Positions 46,749 through 55,342 of a DNA stretch of 64,000 nt are shown here, piece by piece (the first letter of the stretch is position 1; the number at the start of each line of letters is the position of its first letter). A model generated the notes under the pieces. It had not been told where the DNA came from, made no database searches, and saw only the letters and a list, made by a program, of their open reading frames with translations. The stretch lies in NCBI RefSeq assembly GCF_024453815.1, contig NZ_CP072934.1, positions 2,046,001 to 2,110,000 of the forward strand. Direction: 5' to 3'. Both the position numbers and the translations under genes were made by a program. This DNA is from Corynebacterium pseudogenitalium (GTDB lineage Bacteria > Actinomycetota > Actinomycetes > Mycobacteriales > Mycobacteriaceae).

Positions 46749-48104
46749 ATGAGTCTGCGCGTCGCTGTCGTAGGTGCCGGACCAGCCGGTATTTACGCAT
46801 CCGATCTGCTCATCCGCAATCAGGAGCACGAGATTCACGTTGACCTGTTTGAGCAGATGCCTGCGCCGTTCGGCCTCATCCGCTACGGTGTCGCCCCGGA
46901 CCACCCGCGTATTAAGGGCATCGTGAAGTCGCTGCACAACGTGATGGATAAGCCGAACCTGCGTTTCCTGGGCAACATCACCGTCGGCCGCGACATCACC
47001 ATTGATGAGCTGCGCGAGTACTACGACGCCATCATCATCTCCGCGGGCGCTGTCCGCGACCGCGAGTTCCTCGTCCCTGGCGGCGACAAGTCCATCGGCG
47101 CCGGCGAGTTCGTCGGCTTCTACGACGGCAACCCGCGCTTCGAGCGCTCCTGGAACCTGGAGGCACGCGAGGTCGCAGTGGTGGGCGTCGGCAATGTGGC
47201 GCTGGATATCTCCCGCATCCTTGCAAAGACCGGCGACGAGCTGCTGGTCACCGAGATCCCAGACAACGTCTACGAGTCCCTGAAGAACAACAAGGCCGAG
47301 GTCATCCACATGTTCGGCCGTCGCGGCCCGGCGCAGGCGAAGTTCACGCCGAAGGAGTTGCGCGAGCTCGACGAATCCGACACCATCCAGGTGCTCGTCG
47401 ACCCAGAGGACATTGATTACGACGGCCCCTCCGAGGAGCTGCGCCGCGCCGACAAGTCCATCGACCTGAACTGCCAGGTCCTGGAGCAGTACGCGATGCG
47501 CGAGCCGGATGATGCCCCGCACAAGATCCGCATTCACTTCTTCGAGTCCCCAGTCGAGGTGCTCACCGAGGGCGACGACATCGTCGGCATCCGCACCGAG
47601 CGCACCGAGTTCGACGGCGAGGGCGGACTGCGAGGCACCGGCAAGTTCACCGACTGGCCAGTCCAGCAGGTCTACCACGCAATCGGCTACCGCTCCGAGC
47701 CTGTCGAGGGCGTCCCGTTCGACCTTGAGCGCCACGTCATCCCGAACGACGGCGGCCACGTCCTCGGCGAGGACGGCTTCGAGGACTCCCTCTACGTCAC
47801 CGGCTGGATCAAGCGCGGCCCGGTCGGCCTGATCGGCAACACGAAGTCGGACGCGAAGGAAACGACCGACATGCTCATCGCCGACGCCGACGCCGGCAAG
47901 CTCACCGCCCCGGTCCACGAGGACCCGGACGCGATCCTCGGCCTGCTCGACGAGCGCAGCATCGACTACACCACCTGGGACGGCTGGTACCGCCTGGATG
48001 AAGCAGAGCGCAAACTCGGCGAGGAGTGCGCCACCCACAGCCGCGAGCGCAAGAAGATCGTCGAGTGGGACGAAATGGTCTCCTACGCCCACCACAAGCA
48101 GTAA
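46749..48104 (+). CDS. fprA: Ferredoxin/flavodoxin-NADP reductase, FprA type
   Basis: 451 aa with GAAAGGAC upstream of ATG 46749. It is an adrenodoxin-reductase-like flavoprotein: FAD site VAVVGAGPAGIYASDLL at 5-21, PFGLIRYGVAPDHP, NADP site VAVVGVGNVALDISRIL, and the family RRGPAQAKFTPKELREL. It moves electrons between NADPH and ferredoxin. A TAAGAT -10 hexamer is seen about 35 bp upstream. Confidence 0.95.
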   Translation: MSLRVAVVGAGPAGIYASDLLIRNQEHEIHVDLFEQMPAPFGLIRYGVAPDHPRIKGIVKSLHNVMDKPNLRFLGNITVGRDITIDELREYYDAIIISAGAVRDREFLVPGGDKSIGAGEFVGFYDGNPRFERSWNLEAREVAVVGVGNVALDISRILAKTGDELLVTEIPDNVYESLKNNKAEVIHMFGRRGPAQAKFTPKELRELDESDTIQVLVDPEDIDYDGPSEELRRADKSIDLNCQVLEQYAMREPDDAPHKIRIHFFESPVEVLTEGDDIVGIRTERTEFDGEGGLRGTGKFTDWPVQQVYHAIGYRSEPVEGVPFDLERHVIPNDGGHVLGEDGFEDSLYVTGWIKRGPVGLIGNTKSDAKETTDMLIADADAGKLTAPVHEDPDAILGLLDERSIDYTTWDGWYRLDEAERKLGEECATHSRERKKIVEWDEMVSYAHHKQ

Positions 48105-48114
48105 GCTGCTGGCT

Positions 48115-48825
48115 ATGCGCCAGTTTTTGAAGAAGATCGCCGTTGCATGCGTGGGCGTCGCCACCGCCGCTTCCCTGCTCGCCCCCGCTGCCGACGCGCG
48201 GCCGGTGGTGAACCAGGGCGACCGCGTCCGCCTCGACATGGGGCTCGCCTACGGTATCTGCACCGTCGGCTACGTGGACCATGCGCGCAACCAGATCGCC
48301 ATCGCGCGTCACTGCGTGAAGTTCCCGTTCCAGCAGGTGCTTGACGGCAGCGGCCGGCGCATCGGCACGGTGATCTCCTTCCCCGGCTGGCTCGTTTCCG
48401 CCGACGGCCCCAACGACTTCGCCTACGTCACCCTCTCCGGCGCTACCGCCGGCGCCAACCGGTTCTCCGGCAACGCGAAAGTCCACCCCAACGCGGTGCG
48501 CCCGGGCGAACGCGTCTGCTCCTACGGCGCCACCACGCGCCGCGAGTTCTGCGGGCACGTCACTGGGGTGCGCGGCAACATGGTGGCAACCTCCATCGCC
48601 GGGCCTCGCCACGGTGACTCCGGCGGCCCCATCTGGATCCCGGGCCGTGGCTTCGTCGCCGTCACCTCGGGCGGGGTATGGAAAGACAAGAAGTACTGGA
48701 TGACCGGCTCCTACCCGGAGCTGTACTTCGGACCCGAACTGCTGTCTCCTGTTTCTATGGACCTTGACCAGCCCACGACGTCGTCAAACTCGATCCCGGG
48801 CTGGTACGCGCGGCAGCTGCGATAA
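48115..48825 (+). CDS. Secreted chymotrypsin-like serine protease
   Basis: 236 aa from ATG 48115. A signal peptide runs to about residue 28 (ADA-R). The triad is His66 (IARHCVK), Asp101 (NDFAYV) and Ser169 (HGDSGGP). Cysteines at 49/67 and 135/146 are placed for disulfides. Trypsin-like S1 fold, exported by Sec; substrate unknown. No Shine-Dalgarno is present, and a TAAGCT hexamer seven bases before the ATG hints at a leaderless start. It lies ten bases after fprA and is followed by a terminator. Confidence 0.92.
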   Translation: MRQFLKKIAVACVGVATAASLLAPAADARPVVNQGDRVRLDMGLAYGICTVGYVDHARNQIAIARHCVKFPFQQVLDGSGRRIGTVISFPGWLVSADGPNDFAYVTLSGATAGANRFSGNAKVHPNAVRPGERVCSYGATTRREFCGHVTGVRGNMVATSIAGPRHGDSGGPIWIPGRGFVAVTSGGVWKDKKYWMTGSYPELYFGPELLSPVSMDLDQPTTSSNSIPGWYARQLR

Positions 48826-48888
48826 GTTCGCCTAAAGTTTACTTTGGTGTTACCGACCGTGCACGTGCGCACATTATGGTGATACGTT

Positions 48889-48910
48889 GGCCCACACCTT
48901 GGGCCCTTTT
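48889..48910 (+). terminator. Terminator after the serine protease gene
   Basis: Stem GGCCCA/TGGGCC with a 5-nt loop is followed by CTTTTT. It lies 64 bp after the protease stop. Its position argues against an earlier start for the next gene. Confidence 0.75.
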
Positions 48911-48949
48911 TGGCGAGAGTTTTTTCAACGACAGGAAGCGCTTCATCAT

Positions 48950-50179
48950 ATGAGCATGGACACCGCGACAACGACGTTCACGCACCACCCCGACGGAGCA
49001 GACGCAGGTAAGAAAGACCCACTGGGTTTCCTGCCGTTCGGTGGCCCCTTCAAGACCTTCGTGGACTGGATGTCCGTCGTCGTCGCGGTGTGGCTGCTGC
49101 TCAACGCGGTGAGCATGATCGGCGCCGGCTTCCAGATGGCCGCCGGTGACCGCGCCGAGGAACTCTTCTCGTTTGCGCAGAACCCGTTCGTGGGCTTGGG
49201 CATCGGTATCCTCGCCACGGCGATCATGCAGTCCTCCTCCACCACCACATCGATTACCGTCGGCATGGTTGCGGGTGGCCTGCCCATCGAGATCGCCATC
49301 CCGATGCTCTTCGGCGCCAACCTGGGCACCACCGTCACCGCCACCCTCGTCGCGCTCGGCCTTTCCGGTAACAAGGAGCAGTTCCGCCGCGCCTTCGCGA
49401 TGGCCACTGTGCACGACTTCTTCAACCTGATCGCCCTGGCCATCTTCATGCCGCTCGAGCTCGCCACCGGCTTCCTGCAAAAGACCTCGGGCGCGATCGC
49501 GCACTACACCAGCGGTGGTTCCGGCGGCATCCTCAACACAATCTTCAGCGGCATCGGCGACTTTGTCGACGCCATCACCGAACCACTCGTCTCCCTCGCC
49601 GAAACCGCCGTCAGCCCGCTGAGCCACGTGTGGGGCGGCATCATCCTCTCGATTGGCGGCATCGCCCTGATCATGGTGGTCATCGGGTTCATCGGCAACA
49701 TGCTCGGCACCCTGCTGGTCGGCCGGGCGCAGGAGTTCCTGCACGCGGCACTCGGCAAGGGCACCCTCTCCGGTGTGCTTTCCGGCGCCGTCATCACCAC
49801 GGCGGTACAGTCCTCCTCCACCACCACGTCGCTGACGGTGCCGCTGGCGGCGTCGGGCAAGTTCCACATGCGCGACCTGTTCCCGTTCGTGGTCGGCGCC
49901 AACATCGGTACCACGGTCACCGGGTTGATCGCGGCGTTTTCCGCGCCGCCCGAGGTTGCCGAGGTGGCCATGCAGACCGCCCTGGTACACACCCTCTTCA
50001 ACACCTTCGCAGCGATCATCATCATGTCGGTGCCGTTCCTGCGCGCACTTCCCCCGAAGGGTGCCGAGTGGCTCGCCGGACTCGCCGATAAAAACAAGGT
50101 GTACATCTTTATCTGGGTCGGCAGCGTGTTCTTCGCGCTGCCACTGCTGGCGATCTTCATCACCAACTTGGTGTCCTAG
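48950..50179 (+). CDS. Na+/phosphate cotransporter family protein
   Basis: 409 aa from ATG 48950, with AGGAAG 11 nt upstream; an upstream TTG would lie in the preceding terminator. It has the two inverted halves of the PNaS family, each with the signature QSSSTTTS (near residues 92 and 288) and GANLGTTVT/GANIGTTVT. About eight helices. Expected to bring phosphate in with Na+. A long palindrome follows 20 bp after the stop. Confidence 0.92.
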   Translation: MSMDTATTTFTHHPDGADAGKKDPLGFLPFGGPFKTFVDWMSVVVAVWLLLNAVSMIGAGFQMAAGDRAEELFSFAQNPFVGLGIGILATAIMQSSSTTTSITVGMVAGGLPIEIAIPMLFGANLGTTVTATLVALGLSGNKEQFRRAFAMATVHDFFNLIALAIFMPLELATGFLQKTSGAIAHYTSGGSGGILNTIFSGIGDFVDAITEPLVSLAETAVSPLSHVWGGIILSIGGIALIMVVIGFIGNMLGTLLVGRAQEFLHAALGKGTLSGVLSGAVITTAVQSSSTTTSLTVPLAASGKFHMRDLFPFVVGANIGTTVTGLIAAFSAPPEVAEVAMQTALVHTLFNTFAAIIIMSVPFLRALPPKGAEWLAGLADKNKVYIFIWVGSVFFALPLLAIFITNLVS

Positions 50180-50198
50180 GGCCCGACAAAACCCAAAC

Positions 50199-50270
50199 TG
50201 TAGTAACAGGAATGTAGTAATCCGGATTTTGGGGGCCCCTTTCGAGGATTACTACATTCCTGTTACTACA
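50199..50270 (+). repeat. Long-arm palindrome family, copy 2 (after phosphate transporter)
   Basis: Perfect 25-bp arms 50199-50223 and 50246-50270 flank a 22-nt loop. Both arms and the loop core TTTTGGGG are shared with 31041-31115. There is no T-run after it. Confidence 0.92.
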
Positions 50271-50318
50271 CTTTGCAGGTCTAGGACGGGCCACACCAGC
50301 CAAGTATGCTTAGGAGCT

Positions 50319-50969
50319 ATGACCATGCCTCAACCGAATCCGAATTTTCAGTTCAATTACCGCATCGGCGACACCGACCGCAATGACGCGGTGACGGCGT
50401 TGTCGGTGGCGTTCGGTGAGGGGCGCCTGACCATGGACGAGTTCGATAGGCGGTGTGCGGCTGTCGCGAAAGCGGAGTACTCGCCGGACTTGATGGCGTT
50501 GTTCCAGGATTTGCCGCAGAAGCCGGGCCAGTGTCAGGTGCCGGCGCAGCAGGTCCAGAACTCCCCGGTGTACACGAGTGAGGACATTGAGCTGGCCCGC
50601 AGGAGGGGTCGCAATGTGCGCGGTGGTCTGATGGGCTTGTCGACGATCGCCAGCCTCGCTTTCATCGTCGTCTTTTCCGAGATGGGCGAAAACTTCCTGG
50701 CCGTACTGTCACTGCTCATCATCCCGACCGTGTTCATCCTGCTGTACGTGATGAAGGTCGGGCCGGACAGCTGGTACGCGCCCTCGGTGCGGCAGATTCA
50801 GCGGGCGCAGCGCCAGGCGGTCAAGATGCAGCAGTTGGAGTTGCAGTCGCATCAGGCGGCGGAGATCGCGATGCGGAAGCAGCAGCAGCGCCAGCAGATG
50901 GACCAGCTGAAGAACGATGCGTTGAATATCGCGCAGCAGACGATGCAGCGGTTCAACAAACGTGGTTAG
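50319..50969 (+). CDS. DUF1707 membrane protein
   Basis: 216 aa from ATG 50319; TAGGAG lies directly before it and a TATGCT -10 just upstream, so the leader is very short. The N-terminal DUF1707 domain (RIGDTDRNDAVTALSVAFGEGRLTMDEFDRR) is followed by two hydrophobic helices (near 105-150) and a long Gln-rich C-terminal helix (QQLELQSHQAAEIAMRKQQQ). Small actinobacterial membrane protein of unknown role. Confidence 0.9.
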   Translation: MTMPQPNPNFQFNYRIGDTDRNDAVTALSVAFGEGRLTMDEFDRRCAAVAKAEYSPDLMALFQDLPQKPGQCQVPAQQVQNSPVYTSEDIELARRRGRNVRGGLMGLSTIASLAFIVVFSEMGENFLAVLSLLIIPTVFILLYVMKVGPDSWYAPSVRQIQRAQRQAVKMQQLELQSHQAAEIAMRKQQQRQQMDQLKNDALNIAQQTMQRFNKRG

Positions 50970-50991
50970 GTTCGGGCGCTAGTATTGGCAC

Positions 50992-52278
50992 ATGGCCAAC
51001 AAGAAGCAATCAGAAGCACCAGAACAAACAACCCCGCAGCACACGCCTTTTAAGCGGCACCGGCACTTTGACCAGGCCGAGAAGCTGAAGAACGTGTTTT
51101 ATGACATTCGCGGCCCGGTGAGCGCGACCGCGGAGGAGATGGAGCGTGACGGCCACACCATCTTGAAGCTGAACACGGGTAATCCGGCCGTGTTTGGGTT
51201 TGAGGCGCCGGATGTGATCATGCGCGACATGATTGCCAATTTGCCGACGTCCCAGGGCTACACCACGTCGAAAGGCATTATTTCGGCGCGGCGTGCGATT
51301 GTGACGCGCTACGAGATGATTCCGGATTTCCCGGCGTTCGACATCGATGATGTCTACCTGGGTAACGGCGTGTCTGAGCTGATCAGCATGGTCACGCAGG
51401 CTTCCCTCAACGAGGGTGATGAGATCCTCATTCCGACGCCGGATTACCCGCTGTGGACGGCGGCGTCGACACTTGCGGGCGGCAAGGTGGTGCACTACAA
51501 GTGCGACGAGGAGGACGACTGGAACCCCTCGCTGGAGGACATCCGCTCCAAGGTGACCAGCAAGACCAAGGCGATCGTGGTGATTAACCCGAACAACCCG
51601 ACGGGTGCGGTGTACTCGCGGGAGACGCTCGAGGGCATCGCGGACATTGCCCGCGAGCACGAGCTGATGATCTTCGCCGACGAGATCTACGACCGCATCC
51701 TTTACGACGGTGCCCAGCACATCTCCATGGCGGAGGTTGCCCCGGACGTGATCACCCTGACGTTCAACGGCTTGTCGAAGGCGTACCGGGTGTGCGGCTA
51801 CCGCGCCGGCTGGATGGTCCTTACGGGGCCGCGTCGCCGGGCGAAGGGCCTTATCGAGGGGCTGGACCTGCTGTCCGGCACGCGCCTGTGTGCGAACGTG
51901 CCCGGCCAGCACGCGATCCAGGTCGCCTTGGGTGGGCGTCAATCGATTTATGAGCTCACCGCGGACGGCGGCCGCCTGCATAAGCAGCGCAACGTCGCCG
52001 TGCGCAAGCTGCGCGAGATCCCGGGCATTTCCGTCGTGGAGCCGAAGGGCGCCCTGTACGCCTTCCCGAAGATCGACACGGAGATGTACCACATCCACGA
52101 CGACGAGCGCTTCATGCTGGATCTGCTCAAGAGCGAGAAGATCCTCATGGTGCAGGGCACCGGCTTCAACTACCCCACCCCGGACCACTTCCGCGTGGTC
52201 ACGCTGCCGTGGGCGTCACAGCTGGAAAACGCCATCGAGCGCCTCGGCAACTTCCTGGCTGACTACCACCAGCACTAG
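50992..52278 (+). CDS. alaT: Alanine aminotransferase AlaT (class I, PLP)
   Basis: 428 aa. TAGTAT lies six bases before ATG 50992 and no Shine-Dalgarno is seen, so probably leaderless. Fold-type I aminotransferase: NPNNPTGAVY, DEIYDRILYD, PLP-binding Lys263 in FNGLSKAYRVCGYRAGW, and the C-terminal FRVVTLPW with the substrate-binding Arg. It converts pyruvate and glutamate to alanine and 2-oxoglutarate. The 3' end shares four bases with the convergent ugd-like gene. Confidence 0.93.
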   Translation: MANKKQSEAPEQTTPQHTPFKRHRHFDQAEKLKNVFYDIRGPVSATAEEMERDGHTILKLNTGNPAVFGFEAPDVIMRDMIANLPTSQGYTTSKGIISARRAIVTRYEMIPDFPAFDIDDVYLGNGVSELISMVTQASLNEGDEILIPTPDYPLWTAASTLAGGKVVHYKCDEEDDWNPSLEDIRSKVTSKTKAIVVINPNNPTGAVYSRETLEGIADIAREHELMIFADEIYDRILYDGAQHISMAEVAPDVITLTFNGLSKAYRVCGYRAGWMVLTGPRRRAKGLIEGLDLLSGTRLCANVPGQHAIQVALGGRQSIYELTADGGRLHKQRNVAVRKLREIPGISVVEPKGALYAFPKIDTEMYHIHDDERFMLDLLKSEKILMVQGTGFNYPTPDHFRVVTLPWASQLENAIERLGNFLADYHQH

Positions 52279-53543
52279 CGGATGACTCGCCAGCCCGCCT
52301 GCTGCCAGATGGGGATGTCGAGGGCGTTGCGGGCGTCGATAATTACTCGCTTGTCGACGCCCACCAGCGGCTGCAGGAACGCATCCCACTCGGTGGCCAG
52401 GATGCAGAGGTCCGCGCCCGCGGTCGTCTGCGCGAGCGTGCCGGGAAACTCAAGGTCGGGGTAGGCGGCGCGGGCGTTGTCGAGGGCTTTCGGGTCGTGG
52501 ACGCGCACGCGAGCGCCGGCGTCATGGAGGCGCTGCGCCACGTCGAGGGCGGGCGAATCCCGGATGTCGTCCGAGTTCGGTTTGAACGCCGCACCCAGCA
52601 CAGCGATGGTGCGCCCCTCCAACGTGCCGAGCTCCCGTCGCACCAGGTCAACGATGCGGGCGCGGCGACCCTGGTTGATGGCGTCGACCTCCCGGAGGAA
52701 GCGCACCGAATCCCCGGCGCCGAGTTCTTCGGCGCGCGCGATGAACGCACGGACGTCCTTCGGTAGGCAACCGCCGCCGAAGCCGAGCCCGGCGTTCAGG
52801 AACTGGCGCCCGATGCGCGCGTCCATCCCGATCGCGTCCGCAAGCTGGGTGACGTCCGCGCCTGCGGCGTCGCAGACCTCGGCGACCGCGTTGATGAAAG
52901 AAATCTTCGTGGCCAGAAACGCATTCGCCGCCACCTTGACCAGCTCAGCGGTGGGAAGATCCGTCACCAACATTGGTGAGCCCTGCTCAATAGGAGTGGC
53001 GTACACCTCCCGCAGCACCTGCTCCGCGCGCCCACCCGGGCGCTGCCCCACCACGATCCGGTCCGGTGCCAACGTGTCCTTCACCGCGTGGCCCTCACGC
53101 AGAAACTCCGGGTTCCACGCCACCTCCACCGAATCCGGGAAGCGCTCCTGCAGGCAGCGCGCCGTGCCCACCGGCACCGTCGACTTCCCCACCACCAGGT
53201 GCTCCCCCTCAAGGATTGCGGAGAGGTGGGAGGTGGCGTCGTCAAGAAATGAAGTGTCCGCGGCAAGCCCTCCAGCAACCTGCGGCGTGCCGACGGCCAA
53301 AAAATGCACCCGCGCGAACCCCGCCACCTCGCGCAGATCCGTCGTGAAGCGCAGGCGACCCGACGCCGTGTGGCGCTGCAGCAATGTGTCGAGGCCGGGC
53401 TCGAACAACGGCGCCCTCCCCGACTGCAGGGCCGCAACCTTGCGCGCATCCGTGTCCACCGCCAGCACCTCGTGGCCGAGCTCAGCCATGCACGCGGCGT
53501 GCGTCGCCCCCAAATACCCCACGCCGACCACCGACAACCGCAT
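52275..53543 (-). CDS. UDP-glucose 6-dehydrogenase
   Basis: 422 aa from ATG 53543, where the NAD-binding motif begins (VVGVGYLGATHAACMAELGHEV). Other family features are KSTVPVGTA, NPEFLREGHA, catalytic Cys259 in GFGGGCLPKD, and FKPNSDDIRDSPA. It oxidises UDP-glucose to UDP-glucuronate for envelope polysaccharide. It lies 11 bases after dcd and is likely co-transcribed with it. Confidence 0.95.
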   Translation of the reverse strand: MRLSVVGVGYLGATHAACMAELGHEVLAVDTDARKVAALQSGRAPLFEPGLDTLLQRHTASGRLRFTTDLREVAGFARVHFLAVGTPQVAGGLAADTSFLDDATSHLSAILEGEHLVVGKSTVPVGTARCLQERFPDSVEVAWNPEFLREGHAVKDTLAPDRIVVGQRPGGRAEQVLREVYATPIEQGSPMLVTDLPTAELVKVAANAFLATKISFINAVAEVCDAAGADVTQLADAIGMDARIGRQFLNAGLGFGGGCLPKDVRAFIARAEELGAGDSVRFLREVDAINQGRRARIVDLVRRELGTLEGRTIAVLGAAFKPNSDDIRDSPALDVAQRLHDAGARVRVHDPKALDNARAAYPDLEFPGTLAQTTAGADLCILATEWDAFLQPLVGVDKRVIIDARNALDIPIWQQAGWRVIR

Positions 53544-53554
53544 ACGCGAGGCCC

Positions 53555-54118
53555 CTACCGGAAGTTCAAATACGCCTTCGACGGCGTCGGACCCCGCTGC
53601 CCCTGATACTTCGAACCCAACGCGCCACTGCCGTACGGCACCTCCGCAGGCGACGTCATCGCGAACAACGCCAACTGGCCGACCTTCATCTCCGGCCACA
53701 ACACAATCGGCAAATTCGCCACATTCGATAACTCAAGCGTGATGTAGCCCGAAAACCCCGGATCGATAAACCCGGCCGTCGAGTGCGTCAACAGGCCAAG
53801 CCTGCCCAGGGAGCTCTTGCCCTCCAGACGCCCAGCCAAATCCGCCGGCAACGTAAACTTCTCCAACGTCGACGCCAACACAAACTCGCCCGGGTGCAGC
53901 ACAAACCCCTCGCCCTCGGGGACCTCAACCAGCGTGGTCAGATTCGGCATCTCCTCACGCGGATCAATATGGGTATAGCGCGAGTTATTGAACACGCGGA
54001 AGAACCGATCCAAACGCACATCCACCGACGACGGCTGCACCAACGCAGCGTCATACGGCGCAATACCGAGGCGTCCCGAATCAACGGCGTCACGAATGTC
54101 ATGGTCTGAAAGAAGCAC
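53555..54118 (-). CDS. dcd: dCTP deaminase (probably bifunctional dUMP-forming)
   Basis: 187 aa. Trimeric dUTPase-fold enzyme: [34 protein letters not shown] and the C-terminal [13 protein letters not shown]. The [13 protein letters not shown] form, as in the mycobacterial enzyme, goes with the bifunctional activity that takes dCTP to dUMP, supplying thymidylate synthesis. Bifunctionality is inferred from motif likeness. Confidence 0.95.
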   Translation of the reverse strand: MLLSDHDIRDAVDSGRLGIAPYDAALVQPSSVDVRLDRFFRVFNNSRYTHIDPREEMPNLTTLVEVPEGEGFVLHPGEFVLASTLEKFTLPADLAGRLEGKSSLGRLGLLTHSTAGFIDPGFSGYITLELSNVANLPIVLWPEMKVGQLALFAMTSPAEVPYGSGALGSKYQGQRGPTPSKAYLNFR

Positions 54119-54162
54119 GGCGCCAAGTCTAGCCTGCTTTCACGCGGGGCTAAAGTAAACGC

Positions 54163-55062
54163 ATGCACCGAATCCTCTCGACTATTCTCCTGACCGCCGC
54201 ACTCGCCAGTGCGCCAGTGGCCTCCGCCGCCACGACCGACACCAGCGACATCTTTAACGACGCCTCTTGCGTCCCCGCCGCCGACAAAACAACACCCGTG
54301 CTCTATGTACACGGCACCTCCGCAAACACCGAAAAGTGGGCCCAAAACGCCGTCGCCCTCAAAGCCGCAGGCTACTGCGTATGGGGCTTCAACTACGGCC
54401 GTGGCAGCGGACTGCCCTCCCTCTTCCCCGGTTCCTACGGCAACGCCGACATCAACAGCTCCGCGCGCGAACTCGCGCGCAACGTCGAACGTGTCAAGGA
54501 AGCAACCGGTGCCGACCAGGTCGACCTCGTCGCACACTCCCAAGGCGGCCTGCTGGTGAAGAAGTACATCGCCGAGCTCGGCGATGGCGACAACGTCCGG
54601 CGCGCAGTCACCGTTGGCGCCACCTTCCACGGCACCGACCTCAACGGCACCGGCAAAATCCTCTCCCCCATCGCCCGCGCATTCCCGCGTCTCGCAGCGT
54701 TCTTTGCAGGACCAGGCGCAGTCCAACAACTCAACGACTCCCCCGTCATCCAAGCGCTCAACACGCTTCCCGACACCCAAGCCGGAATCGTATACACCTC
54801 GCTCTACTCACCATCCGACACCACCGCCACCCCAAACAGCACTTCAATCCTGCAGGCCGTCGACGGAGCGGACGTCGCCAACATCAACATCGAAGCATCC
54901 TGCCCGAACTCAGGCCGAGTCTTGCACCCCAACATGCAATCCGACCTCACCGTCGCAGCCCTCACCAGATGGGGACTCGAGCGCACCGCCGACGACCGCA
55001 CTCCCAACCAGCGCGCCTGCTCACTCAGCGCGCTCCCGGAGGTCGCCGGCGCCGACCGCTAG
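54163..55062 (+). CDS. Secreted lipase/esterase (alpha/beta hydrolase)
   Basis: 299 aa. A signal peptide runs to about residue 22 (ASA-A). The oxyanion loop VLYVHGTSA (46-54) and nucleophile Ser126 in VAHSQGGLL are visible, with four or more cysteines spaced for disulfides (36, 72 and the C-terminal region). It resembles actinobacterial secreted triacylglycerol lipases. TAAAGT six bases before ATG 54163 and no Shine-Dalgarno indicate a leaderless start. Divergent from dcd. Confidence 0.92.
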   Translation: MHRILSTILLTAALASAPVASAATTDTSDIFNDASCVPAADKTTPVLYVHGTSANTEKWAQNAVALKAAGYCVWGFNYGRGSGLPSLFPGSYGNADINSSARELARNVERVKEATGADQVDLVAHSQGGLLVKKYIAELGDGDNVRRAVTVGATFHGTDLNGTGKILSPIARAFPRLAAFFAGPGAVQQLNDSPVIQALNTLPDTQAGIVYTSLYSPSDTTATPNSTSILQAVDGADVANINIEASCPNSGRVLHPNMQSDLTVAALTRWGLERTADDRTPNQRACSLSALPEVAGADR

Positions 55063-55119
55063 CGTTTGGTAAAGCAGCAGCGTGGTGCTAAAATTACCCA
55101 CTGCTGCATTACATGCGCT

Positions 55120-55193
55120 GCCGGCGTAGTTTAGTGGTAGAACATCAGCTTCCCAAGCTGAGAGTGCGGGTTCGATTCCCGTCGCCGGCTCCA
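55120..55193 (+). tRNA. tRNA-Gly (anticodon CCC)
   Basis: The cloverleaf is complete: acceptor GCCGGCG/CGCCGGC, D-arm with AGTTTAGTGGTAGAAC, anticodon loop TTCCCAA, T-arm GGGTTCGATTCCC, and encoded CCA. The anticodon CCC reads GGG codons. An inverted repeat that bounds the next 7 kb begins five bases downstream. Confidence 0.97.
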
Positions 55194-55197
55194 CTAT

Positions 55198-55214
55198 GAC
55201 GTCGAAAATGATAA
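55198..55214 (+). repeat. Left 17-bp inverted repeat of the iron-transport segment
   Basis: GACGTCGAAAATGATAA, identical to the complement of 62161-62177. The following 55215-55342 has no gene but holds copies of a TGCGTTAGC-centred motif at 55219, 55262 and 55334, the last reaching into the stop codon of the ECF ATPase gene. One inverted copy lies at 61995-62007 near the other end. Confidence 0.9.
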
Positions 55215-55342
55215 GTAGGCGTTTGCGTTAGCGCGTACGCCCCAAGGGGGTCAAGAAAATCGCTTGCGTTAGCGAGTGTATAGCGCATTAGCTCTGACCT
55301 GCGGAAGCGCTTTCCTCTCTTTCGGCTGAGCGAGCGTTTGCG

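Noticed and set aside
48887-48949. Earlier TTG start for the phosphate cotransporter
   Set aside because: It would begin inside a hairpin plus T-run terminator; ATG 48950 has a proper upstream AGGAAG.
48711-48971. Minus-strand Cys-containing frame of 86 codons
   Set aside because: It lies antisense to the protease 3' end and the terminator, with no ribosome-binding site or family match.
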